NCBI GenBank assembly: GCA_035342095.1
Contig: DAOQWL010000023.1
Location: forward strand, 4,189-68,188
Reading direction: 5' to 3'
Source of the DNA: PLanc-01 sp035342095
GTDB taxonomy: Bacteria; Planctomycetota; Phycisphaerae; Sedimentisphaerales; Anaerobacaceae
Length of the DNA stretch: 64,000 bases
Shown here: in pieces, positions 1 to 7,956 of the stretch
How the letters are laid out: each line of letters starts with the position of its first letter
Numbering within the stretch: the stretch's first letter is position 1
Position numbers and translations under genes: made by a program
Notes under the pieces: model-generated
Seen by the model: only the letters and a program-made list of their open reading frames with translations
The model's database searches: none
Told to the model about the DNA's origin: nothing

Positions 1-2049
1 AGGCACGCCCGTCCATGCCCAGTAGCGGGCCTGCTCCAGGTATTCGGGCTTGCCCGAGATCATGTATCCGAGGGTATAGGCCCGGACGAGGTAGGCACTC
101 GCGAGAATATCGGGTGTATGCAGGGGGACCTCCCAGACCTGCGCCCCTCGCGGTGTCGTGTTCGCGTAGAGCGACGTCTGCTTGTCGAGCAGGGCGAGCC
201 CCTGCTCGATCAGTTTCGGATCGGCAGACAGGGTGGCAGCTTCGAGGATGTGCACGACATCGGGTGCGGCGTGCCCGTTGGCATGCTGGGCGAAATGGGT
301 GCTGCCGTAATCGACGGTGCCGGGACGGTAGAGCTTGACGCCTTGCTCGTCGAAATGGGCCAGAAGGCTCTCGGCATCGGCCCGTCGGCGCTCGACGTAG
401 GCAAAGACACCGCCCAGGACAAGCGGCGGGTTCGGGGTTCGCGTATGCGACACGGCGCTCATGTGCGGCTGCTCCTGCGGCAGCTTCTTCACAGCCAGAT
501 CCCTGGAAGCGCTTAGGCGCTCGACCATGTTCGGCTCGCGGGCATGATTCGCCAGCCAGTCCATGTACACAACCGCGTCGGCTGCCGGGCCGGCCTTGAA
601 GCTCTCGCCCCAGACGGCGTGCCGGAAGAGACCCCCTTCGTTGATGGCAGAATCGAGCCAACCATGGGACAGCAACCTCACGGCCGCATCGAAACCGCCC
701 TTGAACTCGGGCACGGCCGGCAGACCTCGAATCTCCACGTACTGACGGACCGCAGGCACGACCGTATCGCCCAGGCCGCCGATGATCGTGGCCCGCGCGG
801 TCAGAGGCTGGCCGGCCTTGATCGCGAAGGGACTGTGCGCGATCAGGGCATTCTCGAATCGCCCATCGCCGACAGCCGGCCCGGAAAGGGCCATGACGTG
901 GGCGCCGCTGTTGTAGATCCGGTCGGGCGAGTCGAAGACCGCCGCGGTCAAGTCCGACGGCTCCCAGATCAGACCGATGTAGCGACCGCCGTAATTGACC
1001 GCCATCAGGGGGAACGTGATTTTGACCGGATCGGGCACCCGGCGGATGTGCTCGGGCGTCGTGATGTCCGCTTCGCTGCTGCTGGGCTCGTTGTCGAGGT
1101 ACTCCAGGCCCGCGAACAGCCCCTGGGTCTTGCGCTCGCCAAAGGCGCCCAGGCCGGGAAAGAGAGTCAGCCAGGGGAAGTGGATGACCTCGCAGTCCCG
1201 ATCCACCGCAAACGTCGTCTCGACGCAAATCGATCCCGGTTGCGGGCCCGCTTCGAAACTGCGAACCACTTTCCATTGTCCGGCCCGGTCATCCTTCAAC
1301 AGCGCGGTGATGGTGATTTCGTTCTTCGACCCGGAGGCGTGGGAGACGTCCGCCTTCTCCAGCAGCAGCCAGCAGGCTTCGCCGTCGATCATCAGTCCGA
1401 TCTGTTCGGCACGATACCCGGCGGCCATTTCCTTGCCATCCACCTTGAGCACGAAGTCGCCCAGGTCTCTTCGGTAGTGCTCCAGTCGCAGCTCGCCGGA
1501 ACTGACTGTCCCCGCCCTCGCCAATCCTTTGCTGGGCTTCCTGGGACGTTTGAATTGCGGGGGTTCCAGCGAGACAAGCGTCTCGACCTGGATGGAGGCG
1601 ACGACGATCCGCCCTTCGGAGCCGGTCGGGTCCAGGCGCAGCCGCGTGCCCAGACCGAGCGGTTGTGGAATCCACACGGGATACTCGTGCCATTGGCCGT
1701 CGTTGACCACGGTGAATCGGACGGATCGATCGGCTTGGAACGTCGGGCCGTAGAACAGCTCGGCGTGGGGGTCGGCATCCGACTTCATCCGCACGCGGAC
1801 CCGCGTCATCCCGCTCGTGGACAGGTCCATCGGCGGACTCTCGATCCACGGATCGATGCCGGTCGACGAAAAAGCCAGGCCCTCCGCCGACACGACAAGG
1901 TCCTTCACATGTGGATTGCCCTGCCAGCCCTGTTGGCCTTGTGCGAAGTCCCACCGGACGATCTCCCTGCCCCAGGCGACCGCGCAGGAACCCGTCGCCA
2001 GCGCGAACACCAGGAACCCGCCGGCCATCTTGATCCTGTCGATGTGCAT
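1..2049 (-). CDS. Large secreted protein with N-terminal jelly-roll-like domain, 3' end beyond window
   Basis: An open frame of 683 codons runs from ATG at 2049 to base 1 without a stop, so the C-terminus lies outside the window. A GGAGG box sits 9 bases before the ATG. The first 25 residues form a hydrophobic signal-like segment, with a second possible Met at residue 8. The next ~130 residues (start WDFAQGQQGW, then GIDPWIESPPMDL) look like a beta-sandwich module of the carbohydrate-binding kind found in planctomycete secreted proteins. The far end (AVRLLSHGWLDSA, then EYLEQARYWAW) looks like helical repeats of an alpha/alpha toroid, the fold of many glycoside hydrolases and lyases. I do not recognise a named family or a catalytic motif. 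It is divergent from queG with a 121-bp gap. That it is coding is secure; the enzymatic role is inference. Confidence 0.8.
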   Translation of the reverse strand, partial: MHIDRIKMAGGFLVFALATGSCAVAWGREIVRWDFAQGQQGWQGNPHVKDLVVSAEGLAFSSTGIDPWIESPPMDLSTSGMTRVRVRMKSDADPHAELFYGPTFQADRSVRFTVVNDGQWHEYPVWIPQPLGLGTRLRLDPTGSEGRIVVASIQVETLVSLEPPQFKRPRKPSKGLARAGTVSSGELRLEHYRRDLGDFVLKVDGKEMAAGYRAEQIGLMIDGEACWLLLEKADVSHASGSKNEITITALLKDDRAGQWKVVRSFEAGPQPGSICVETTFAVDRDCEVIHFPWLTLFPGLGAFGERKTQGLFAGLEYLDNEPSSSEADITTPEHIRRVPDPVKITFPLMAVNYGGRYIGLIWEPSDLTAAVFDSPDRIYNSGAHVMALSGPAVGDGRFENALIAHSPFAIKAGQPLTARATIIGGLGDTVVPAVRQYVEIRGLPAVPEFKGGFDAAVRLLSHGWLDSAINEGGLFRHAVWGESFKAGPAADAVVYMDWLANHAREPNMVERLSASRDLAVKKLPQEQPHMSAVSHTRTPNPPLVLGGVFAYVERRRADAESLLAHFDEQGVKLYRPGTVDYGSTHFAQHANGHAAPDVVHILEAATLSADPKLIEQGLALLDKQTSLYANTTPRGAQVWEVPLHTPDILASAYLVRAYTLGYMISGKPEYLEQARYWAWTGVP

Positions 2050-2157
2050 CGCAACGAACCTCCGAATGCAAAGAGAGCGTTCCATCGCAAAGCGGACCCT
2101 GACACCCATCGGATGGATAGGACCCACAAGACCTACCCTGCTTCGCGCTCGGGGTAG

Positions 2158-2163
2158 TATAAT
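2158..2163 (+). promoter_or_regulatory. -10 box of queG, spaced for a leaderless transcript
   Basis: A perfect TATAAT lies exactly 7 bases before the queG ATG at 2171, so transcription should start at or next to the A of the start codon. No Shine-Dalgarno-like sequence exists between box and ATG. I see no convincing -35 hexamer 16-18 bases upstream. Confidence 0.55.
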
Positions 2164-2170
2164 CCTTTTC

Positions 2171-3100
2171 ATGAGCCTGGAACAGGAGATTAGGGAAAAG
2201 GCGCTGGAGCTTGGCTTCGATGCGGCGGGCATCACGGACGCCTCGCCGCTCGGTCGCGAGCATATGGAGCATTTCGAGACGTGGCTGCGGTCCGGCTGCG
2301 CCGGCCCGCTGGCATATATGCATCGCAACACGGAGAAACGCTTCGATCCGGCACAGTTGCTCGACGGTGCCCGCTCGGTCATCGTCGCAGCGTTGAGCTA
2401 CGGCCCCCCCGTGTCGGCGACAGCGGTAGGGTGGGCTCCGCCCACCGTTCGCACGGGCAAGGTGGCCCAGTATGCCCAATACGAGGACTATCACGACTTC
2501 ATCAGGCCGCTCCTGCGGAAGCTCGCCGACTTCGTGCAGAGTCGAACGGATGGAACCTGCCGATTCAAGATCTGTGTGGATTCGGCGCCGCTGGCGGAAA
2601 GAGCCCTGGCGGTCCGCGCGGGCCTGGGGTTCATCGGCAAGAACCATCTGCTCATCCACCCGTCGCTCGGCCCGCAAGTCCTGCTGGGCGAACTGATCAC
2701 GACCGCGGAACTGAAGCATGACGAACCCGCCCGGGGCGACTGCGGCGACTGCGACCTGTGCCTGAACGCCTGCCCGACCGGTGCGCTGCAGCGGGACGGC
2801 TTTCTCGACACCCGCCGCTGCATCAGTTGCCTCACCCAGTACGGACCCCCGCCGGCGACCGGCGACTGGCTCTTCGGATGCGACGAATGCCTCCTGGCGT
2901 GCCCCCATCACCAGCGGGCGCCCGAATCCGCAAATCGGGAATTCAAGCGGTATCCCGAGCGGGCGAGACTGGATCTTCTGGAGGTGATCGAGATGACCGC
3001 GGAGACGTTCCAGTCGCGATTCCACGACTCCCCCATCAGGCAGCTCGGATTGGACAAGCTGAAGGACAATGCGAGACAGTGTCTGAAGTGTCGCGTTTGA
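2171..3100 (+). CDS. queG: Epoxyqueuosine reductase QueG
   Basis: Catalyses the last step of queuosine synthesis, reducing epoxyqueuosine to queuosine in tRNA with a cobalamin and two [4Fe-4S] clusters. The 309-residue product has the family order: N-terminal segment, the block CVDSAPLAERALAVRAG followed by LGFIGKN (cobalamin/substrate region), then the ferredoxin-like cysteine clusters CGDCDLCLNACPTGAL and CDECLLACP. It is slightly short because it lacks the HEAT-repeat tail of longer relatives. The ATG at 2171 fits the family N-terminus; an upstream extension of the frame does not. A palindrome-encoded stretch (AVGWAPPTVRTG) interrupts the usual junction between the SY..P segment and the KVAQYAQYEDYHDF segment. 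The start is placed for a leaderless mRNA. Confidence in function is high. Confidence 0.95.
   Translation: MSLEQEIREKALELGFDAAGITDASPLGREHMEHFETWLRSGCAGPLAYMHRNTEKRFDPAQLLDGARSVIVAALSYGPPVSATAVGWAPPTVRTGKVAQYAQYEDYHDFIRPLLRKLADFVQSRTDGTCRFKICVDSAPLAERALAVRAGLGFIGKNHLLIHPSLGPQVLLGELITTAELKHDEPARGDCGDCDLCLNACPTGALQRDGFLDTRRCISCLTQYGPPPATGDWLFGCDECLLACPHHQRAPESANREFKRYPERARLDLLEVIEMTAETFQSRFHDSPIRQLGLDKLKDNARQCLKCRV
2430..2446 (+). repeat. Palindrome inside queG coding sequence
   Basis: The 17-base sequence GGTGGGCTCCGCCCACC is a perfect 7-bp inverted repeat with a 3-base centre, encoding GWAPPT in frame. The surrounding residues have no counterpart in ordinary QueG proteins as I know them. It resembles the VGWAPP-type repeats common in planctomycete and other environmental genomes. 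Confidence 0.7.
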
Positions 3101-3521
3101 AGTGCGAACGGGGGACACAAACCGGGAAGCGGTGATTCTCGATGCCTGGTCTGAAATACGCACTCCTACGTATGGAATCGCATCGTCCAAGCGTCAACTG
3201 TGAAACTCGGTGTGGCGCCCCCGCCCTCGGGGGTGATCCCAGCAATTCCAAGGCGATCCCAGCCGGGGGCGGCTGGGCTACATTATTCCTGTCGGCTGAA
3301 GGAACTCGGAACCAGGCGGACGAAGTCCGCCGAAGCGATGGTACACGCTACCGAGCTCGTCTGTCGAAACTCATTAGGCGAGCCGGTGGATAACGCCGAG
3401 GACATCGGGGGGATCGACGCAGACAAGGAATATCCAAACCCGTGGTGGGAGCTGACTCCTGAGAACGGACCTCGCGGGCTTGCCATGCGATCGCGGATGT
3501 ACTTTCCCGGAGACTCAGCGC
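3101..3521. other. Intergenic region without a supported gene
   Basis: No frame here has a ribosome binding site plus protein-like composition. Around 3255-3285 there is a GC-rich hairpin (CCAGCCGGGGGCGGCTGG). It separates queG from the convergent anti-sigma gene. Confidence 0.5.
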
Positions 3522-4568
3522 CTACGGCGCCAGGAAGATGTCGCCGTCGCTGGCGGGCAGTTCGTCGCCGCGGATCTCGGTGCCGGGGGACATATCCCGA
3601 AGAAGGTACATGTCGTCATCGAGACTGCGGACCCGCCGATGCTTCGTGAACTCGACCGATCCGTCGTTCAGCAGGGCGTTCTGGCCGCGGCCCTTGTGAT
3701 TGGCGCTATTGGAGGTCGTCTCCTCCTCGCGCAACTGGAGCTGGAGCCTCGTCGAATGATCCGACGGCAGCTTCTCGCTCAGCGGGTTGCGATCGGCCAT
3801 GAGGACTCCCTCGCACGCGAGGTCTCGTCCGTTGGAGCTCCGGCAGCGAATGCGGACGCTGTACTGGATATAGGCGCTGCTCGGGAAATCGCTGAAATCC
3901 GGGATGTTGAAGCCATCGAACGAAAGCTCGCTTTGCTCGCGCCTGCCGGGACAGAGGAATCGGCAGGGATCCACGTACCCGTCCCTGCTGAGCACCCAGA
4001 GCTGTCGCGTGTTCGAGTTGTTCTCCTTCCCCTGATCGCCCACTTTCCACCAGGACGCGCCAGGCGCCGTGGCTACGGCCGGCAGGAACCCGTCGTGATC
4101 GGACGCATAACTGCGCAACCCGGCATACACGTCGCGGAGATTGGACCCACATCTGCCCTGCTGGTAGCGGCTCCGCATCTGGCCAACCGCGGGAAACAGG
4201 ATGCCCACGAACAGAACGACCGCAGCCGCAGCGGCAACCACCTCGCTCCAGTTGCGCCACACGGGGATTCGGATCGGACGCCGGGCGGATTCCCTGGCGG
4301 TCAGCAACTCACCCATTCGCTCCTTGCCCTCTCCCGGCGCGGCCGCCTCATGCAGTCGGGCGAAAAGCCGCTCCATCAGCTCGTCGGGACACGGCTCCAA
4401 CTCGACACTCTCCAGGGGAGCCAGGGCATGGTGGAAGGACTCATACAGTTGGGCCGCCTCCTCGCTGGACGCGACCAGGATCTCGGCCTCTCGTGTTTCC
4501 TGCTCGCAGGTCAGACCCACAGAATAATCAAAAAGCAATTGCCTCTGACGATCACTTAACGGCGTCAT
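3522..4568 (-). CDS. Membrane anti-sigma-like protein with pilin/H-X9-DG-like exterior domain
   Basis: A 348-residue protein whose ATG overlaps the stop of the ECF sigma gene (ATGA, 4565-4568), so the two are translationally coupled. Residues 1-100 are soluble and acidic and sit where an anti-sigma domain would; no zinc H-x3-C-x2-C motif is visible. One transmembrane helix spans about 109-126 (AAAAAVVLFVGILFP). The exterior part starts like planctomycete pilin/DUF1559 proteins (SNLRDVYAGLRSYASDHDG) and contains NHKGRGQNALLNDGSVEF near residue 300, an H-X9-DG-type motif. The arrangement predicts that the outer domain senses or assembles something and the inner part restrains the sigma factor. 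The anti-sigma role is inferred from position and topology. Confidence 0.8.
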   Translation of the reverse strand: MTPLSDRQRQLLFDYSVGLTCEQETREAEILVASSEEAAQLYESFHHALAPLESVELEPCPDELMERLFARLHEAAAPGEGKERMGELLTARESARRPIRIPVWRNWSEVVAAAAAVVLFVGILFPAVGQMRSRYQQGRCGSNLRDVYAGLRSYASDHDGFLPAVATAPGASWWKVGDQGKENNSNTRQLWVLSRDGYVDPCRFLCPGRREQSELSFDGFNIPDFSDFPSSAYIQYSVRIRCRSSNGRDLACEGVLMADRNPLSEKLPSDHSTRLQLQLREEETTSNSANHKGRGQNALLNDGSVEFTKHRRVRSLDDDMYLLRDMSPGTEIRGDELPASDGDIFLAP

Positions 4569-5179
4569 TTGACCTCTTTACTCCCAACTGCCGCTTTCCA
4601 ATCCTTGGCAAAACGAGCCACAGCAGCGTGTAACCTGCTCTTCACAGTCCCAATCGGTATACTGAGGACCTCGGCCATTTGTTTGTAGGAAAACTGCTGG
4701 AAGTACGCGATCGCGAGGATCTCGCGGAGGTTATCGGGCATGTTGGCCATCACCTCGTTGACGAGCGACACGGTCTCGCTCCGTTCGACGTCATCGTAAG
4801 GCACGGCTGTGTCGGAACTTAGAGCACTGAGCATCTCGTCGAAGCTCATCTCCTCAGATTCGGTGAGACTGCCGATCGGCACCGCGGCGGTCCGCTGCGC
4901 CTTGCGCAGGGCGTCCTTCGCTTTGTTGGCCGCGATGGTGAACAGCCAGGGGCGAAGCGGCCGGCTCGGGTCGAAGCTCTTGTAGCTGGCGAACAGTTGC
5001 AGGAACGTCTCCTGGAAGACGTCATCGACGAGGTCCGACTGGTTGAGGAACTGCTTGAGGAACGCATACAGGCTGTTCTTGTACCGGTGGACGATCTCCC
5101 GAAACGCGGCTTCGTCGCCCTTGGCGTACTGCTGCAGGAGTTCTGCATCCGTCAAGTTCTCATAGGAATGTGCCATCAT
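4565..5179 (-). CDS. ECF-type RNA polymerase sigma factor
   Basis: Sigma-70 family, extracytoplasmic-function class, which directs RNA polymerase to a small regulon. The 204-residue product shows region 2 (FREIVHRYKNSLYAFL, DLVDDVFQETFLQLF, then RPWLFTIAANKAKD) and region 4 (LREILAIAYFQQFSYKQMAE followed by VLSIPIGTVKSRLHAA). An upstream in-frame ATG at 5188 overlaps the TATAAT box and is unlikely to be used. I place the start at 5179 (5176 is also possible). Its stop overlaps the start of the anti-sigma-like gene. Divergent from the sugar ABC operon. Confidence 0.93.
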   Translation of the reverse strand: MMAHSYENLTDAELLQQYAKGDEAAFREIVHRYKNSLYAFLKQFLNQSDLVDDVFQETFLQLFASYKSFDPSRPLRPWLFTIAANKAKDALRKAQRTAAVPIGSLTESEEMSFDEMLSALSSDTAVPYDDVERSETVSLVNEVMANMPDNLREILAIAYFQQFSYKQMAEVLSIPIGTVKSRLHAAVARFAKDWKAAVGSKEVK

Positions 5180-5186
5180 GAAGCCC

Positions 5187-5192
5187 ATTATA
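5187..5192 (-). promoter_or_regulatory. -10 box of the ECF sigma gene, spaced for a leaderless transcript
   Basis: TATAAT on the minus strand is followed by exactly 7 bases and then the ATG at 5179, the same spacing as in front of queG. The upstream hexamer at 5210-5215 reads TTTCTC, a weak -35. There is no Shine-Dalgarno sequence between the box and the ATG. Confidence 0.5.
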
Positions 5193-5263
5193 GAGGCCCG
5201 ATGCAGAAAGAGAAACCTTTGTTGGGGGCCGGCACAATTGTCGGGCCGCGGCGAGGGTAACAG

Positions 5264-5292
5264 TTGCAGGGCGACTTGGAAACCGTTATCTT
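5264..5292 (+). promoter_or_regulatory. Candidate sigma-70-type promoter of the sugar ABC operon
   Basis: TTGCAG (5264-5269), 17-base spacer, TATCTT (5287-5292). It would give a leader of about 70 bases before the binding-protein ATG at 5368. The -35 begins TTGC like several others in the window. Confidence 0.45.
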
Positions 5293-5367
5293 CGGGGTTT
5301 CGTCGCTGGAGCGGTGGTATGGCGACCGGCCGGGGTTCTGCGGGTTGAAGAAATAGGAGAGAAGATC

Positions 5368-6354
5368 ATGAAGAAGAACGCGGTTTGGATCATCCTGTTC
5401 GTCGTCGTCCTTGCAGTCTTCGTGGGGATTGGCCTGTATCGCAAAGGAGGCTCCAAAACAGTCGGAGGTATTCGAATCGGCGTGATCCCCAAGGAAACGG
5501 CCTCCCAGTACTGGAAAGGCGTGAAGAACGGGGCCGAGCAGGCCGCCAAGGAAGAGAAAGTCACCGTCCTGTGGAACGGGCCGGAGGTGGAGACCGACTT
5601 CGAGCGGCAGAGGCAGATCGCCGAGGACATGCTCGCCCAGAAGGTCGATGGCATCATCCTGGCCCCCGGCAGCCGCAAGGCCCTGGTCCCGGTCGTCGAG
5701 ATGATCGCGGCCCGCAACGTCCCGTGCGTAATCGTCGATTCCGGCGTCGAGACCGACAAGTACCTGTCCTTCATGGCGACCGACAACTACAAGGGAGGCG
5801 TTCTGGCCGCCAAACGCATCGGCGAAATCCTCGCCGGCAAGGGCAAGATCATCGTCGTTGCCTGGACCCCGAACTCCGCCTCGACGGACGCCCGCTTCCA
5901 GGGATTCCGCGACACGCTGACCAAGGAGTTCCCCGAGATCGAGATCGTCGATTCCCAGTACCCCAACCCGCCCACGATGGAGAAGGCCCGCGACGTGTCT
6001 CAGGACATGCTGACGAAGAATCCCGGCGTGGACGGCGTGTTCGCCTGCAATGCGACGACCGCCGGCGGCGCCCTGACCGCGCTGCTGAGTTTCCAGCAGA
6101 GCCAGGGTTCCAAGAAGATCAAAATGGTCGGCTTCGATGCCTGGCCCATGCTGGTCGACGGGCTCAAGAAGGGCGACCTGGACAGCCTGATCATTCAGAA
6201 CCCGCACAAGATGGGCTATGAAGGCGTCAAGGCGATCTGCCGTCGGCTCGAGGGCAAGGAGGTGCCCAAGGACGTCGATACCGGCGTCGAACTGCTCACG
6301 CAGGACCGGCTCAGCGATCCGAAGGTCATGGAGTTGCTCGCGTCGCAGATATGA
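5368..6354 (+). CDS. Sugar ABC transporter substrate-binding protein (RbsB/periplasmic-binding type)
   Basis: Binds a monosaccharide-like ligand outside the inner membrane and delivers it to the permease. The 328-residue product has an N-terminal hydrophobic helix (VWIILFVVVLAVFVGIGLY) without a lipobox cysteine, so it is probably membrane-tethered. The type-I binding fold follows: IGVIPKETASQYWKGVKNGA, VDGIILAPGS, VIVDSGVE, ATDNYKGG, GVDGVFACNATTAGG and MVGFDAW. A GGAGA box (5355-5359) fixes the ATG at 5368 rather than the upstream GTG at 5314. First gene of a three-gene importer; its stop overlaps the ATPase start. The ligand cannot be named from sequence. Confidence 0.93.
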   Translation: MKKNAVWIILFVVVLAVFVGIGLYRKGGSKTVGGIRIGVIPKETASQYWKGVKNGAEQAAKEEKVTVLWNGPEVETDFERQRQIAEDMLAQKVDGIILAPGSRKALVPVVEMIAARNVPCVIVDSGVETDKYLSFMATDNYKGGVLAAKRIGEILAGKGKIIVVAWTPNSASTDARFQGFRDTLTKEFPEIEIVDSQYPNPPTMEKARDVSQDMLTKNPGVDGVFACNATTAGGALTALLSFQQSQGSKKIKMVGFDAWPMLVDGLKKGDLDSLIIQNPHKMGYEGVKAICRRLEGKEVPKDVDTGVELLTQDRLSDPKVMELLASQI

Positions 6355-7886
6355 TCCCCCCTCAGACGCAGAATCCCGATACCGCCCCGGTCGCTCTGCG
6401 AATGACCGGTATCTCGAAGCGTTTCGGTCCCGTCCAGGCGCTGAGCGACGTGCGCTTGACCGTCCGCGCGGGCACGGTGCACGCTCTGGTCGGCGAGAAC
6501 GGCGCGGGCAAGTCCACGCTGATGAAGATCCTGGCCGGCGTGTACCAGCCGGACACGGGCGAGATCGAGATCCACGGCCAAAGACAGGTCCTCGCCAATC
6601 CCGCCCAGGCCATCGAGGCAGGCGTCTCGATGATCTATCAGGAACTGGACCTCGCTGAGCACCTCACGGTCGCGGAGAACATCTATCTCGGCGCCGAGCC
6701 CAGGGGCCGCCTGCCGTTCGTGGTGAGCCACGGGCGAATGGCTGCCCAGGCGGCGGAACTCGCCCGACGATATGACTTCCAGATCCAGCCGAGCGCCAGA
6801 GTCGAGAGCCTCGCCACCGGCGACTGCCAGGTCGTCGAGATCCTCAAGGCGCTGCGCCACCGCGCGTCGATCCTGGTGATGGACGAGCCCACGTCTTCGC
6901 TGTCCGAGAGCGAGGCCAAGAGACTGTTCGAAGCCGTCCGACGTCTCCGCGGCCAAGGGTTGTCCATCATCTACATCTCGCACCGGCTCGAAGAGATCAT
7001 CGACCTGGCGGACGAGGTCAGCGTCCTCCGCGACGGGCGCCTCGTACACTCCGAGCCCGTCGCCGCGATGGACATCCCCAAGATCGTGCACCACATGGTG
7101 GGACGCGAACTGACGGATTTCTTCCCGAGCCGCTCGGCCCGCGTCGGCGAGGTCCTCCTGCAGGTGGAAGGCCTGTCCTCCCAGGCCGGGATCGACAAGG
7201 TGGGCTTCGAGGTCCGTCGCGGCGAGATCGTCGGGATGGCGGGCCTGGTCGGAGCCGGAAGGACGGAGGTCGCTCGGGCTATCTTCGGCGTGGACGAGAA
7301 GACCGCCGGTCGCGTCGTCCTGGAGGGCCGGGAACTGGCGATCGCTTCGCCTGCCGACGCCATCGCCGAGGGGATCGCCCTGCTCACGGAGGACCGCAAG
7401 CGCACAGGCCTGTGCCTGGAGCTCGCGTGCAGTTGGAACATCACGTTGCCGAACTTCGAGCAGATCGGCTTCCGGCCGTTCATCAAGCCGGGCCAGGAGA
7501 ATCGAATCGCCGACGACGTGGGCTCGCGCATCGCGATCAAGTGGTCGTCGCCCCGCGCGCCGGCCAGCTCCCTTTCCGGCGGCAACCAGCAGAAGCTGCT
7601 CATCGCCCGCTGGCTGTTGGCCAACTCGAAAGTCATGATCTTCGACGAGCCCACGCGGGGCATCGACGTGGGCGCCAAGGCGGAGATCTACCTGCTGCTG
7701 AACCGGCTCGCCGAGGAAGGCAAGGCAATCCTGTTCATCTCCTCGGAGTTGCCCGAGCTGTTCGGCGTCGCCGACCGCATCCTCGTCATGCGCCGAGGGA
7801 GGCTCGTCGGCAATCTCAAGACGAAGGACACGACGCCGGAGGAAGTGATGCACCTGGCGGCCGTGGAGGAAAAACGTGAAGGGTGA
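6351..7886 (+). CDS. Sugar ABC transporter, tandem ATP-binding protein (RbsA/MglA/XylG type)
   Basis: Energises uptake of the sugar captured by the upstream binding protein. The 511-residue protein holds two nucleotide-binding domains. Domain 1 has Walker A GENGAGKST and Walker B SILVMDEPTSSL, with a degenerate signature LATGDCQ. Domain 2 has the degenerate Walker A VGAGRTEVARAIFG, as usual in this family, then signature LSGGNQQKLLIARWL and Walker B VMIFDEPTRGIDVGAKAEIY. The ATG overlaps the stop of the binding protein (ATGA at 6351-6354), so translation is coupled. Confidence 0.95.
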   Translation: MIPPQTQNPDTAPVALRMTGISKRFGPVQALSDVRLTVRAGTVHALVGENGAGKSTLMKILAGVYQPDTGEIEIHGQRQVLANPAQAIEAGVSMIYQELDLAEHLTVAENIYLGAEPRGRLPFVVSHGRMAAQAAELARRYDFQIQPSARVESLATGDCQVVEILKALRHRASILVMDEPTSSLSESEAKRLFEAVRRLRGQGLSIIYISHRLEEIIDLADEVSVLRDGRLVHSEPVAAMDIPKIVHHMVGRELTDFFPSRSARVGEVLLQVEGLSSQAGIDKVGFEVRRGEIVGMAGLVGAGRTEVARAIFGVDEKTAGRVVLEGRELAIASPADAIAEGIALLTEDRKRTGLCLELACSWNITLPNFEQIGFRPFIKPGQENRIADDVGSRIAIKWSSPRAPASSLSGGNQQKLLIARWLLANSKVMIFDEPTRGIDVGAKAEIYLLLNRLAEEGKAILFISSELPELFGVADRILVMRRGRLVGNLKTKDTTPEEVMHLAAVEEKREG

Positions 7887-7943
7887 AGTATGAAGCGTGA
7901 AGCGAAGGACGCGAATCCACGCTTCACGAGACCCGCTTCACGA
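7875..7943. repeat. GTGAAGCG-type inverted repeat between ATPase and permease genes
   Basis: Several GTGAAG-like units (7875-7904) are followed by complementary CTTCACG units (7918-7943), giving a potential long hairpin at the ATPase stop codon. A shorter hairpin with similar units lies at 57627-57657. It may reduce read-through or stabilise the upstream mRNA. Confidence 0.6.
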
Positions 7944-7956
7944 GGTACAGGGAACT

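Noticed and set aside
1289..3190. Minus-strand frame of 633 codons
   Set aside because: It overlaps queG and the large secreted protein in the wrong frame, lacks motifs and a ribosome binding site, and has the Arg/Ala/Gly-rich texture of a GC-rich shadow frame.
3200..3649. 149-codon plus-strand frame between queG and the anti-sigma gene
   Set aside because: No ribosome binding site, low-complexity composition, and half of it overlaps the anti-sigma gene.
5180..5188. ATG at 5188 as start of the ECF sigma factor
   Set aside because: The codon overlaps the TATAAT box and would lie upstream of the expected transcript start.
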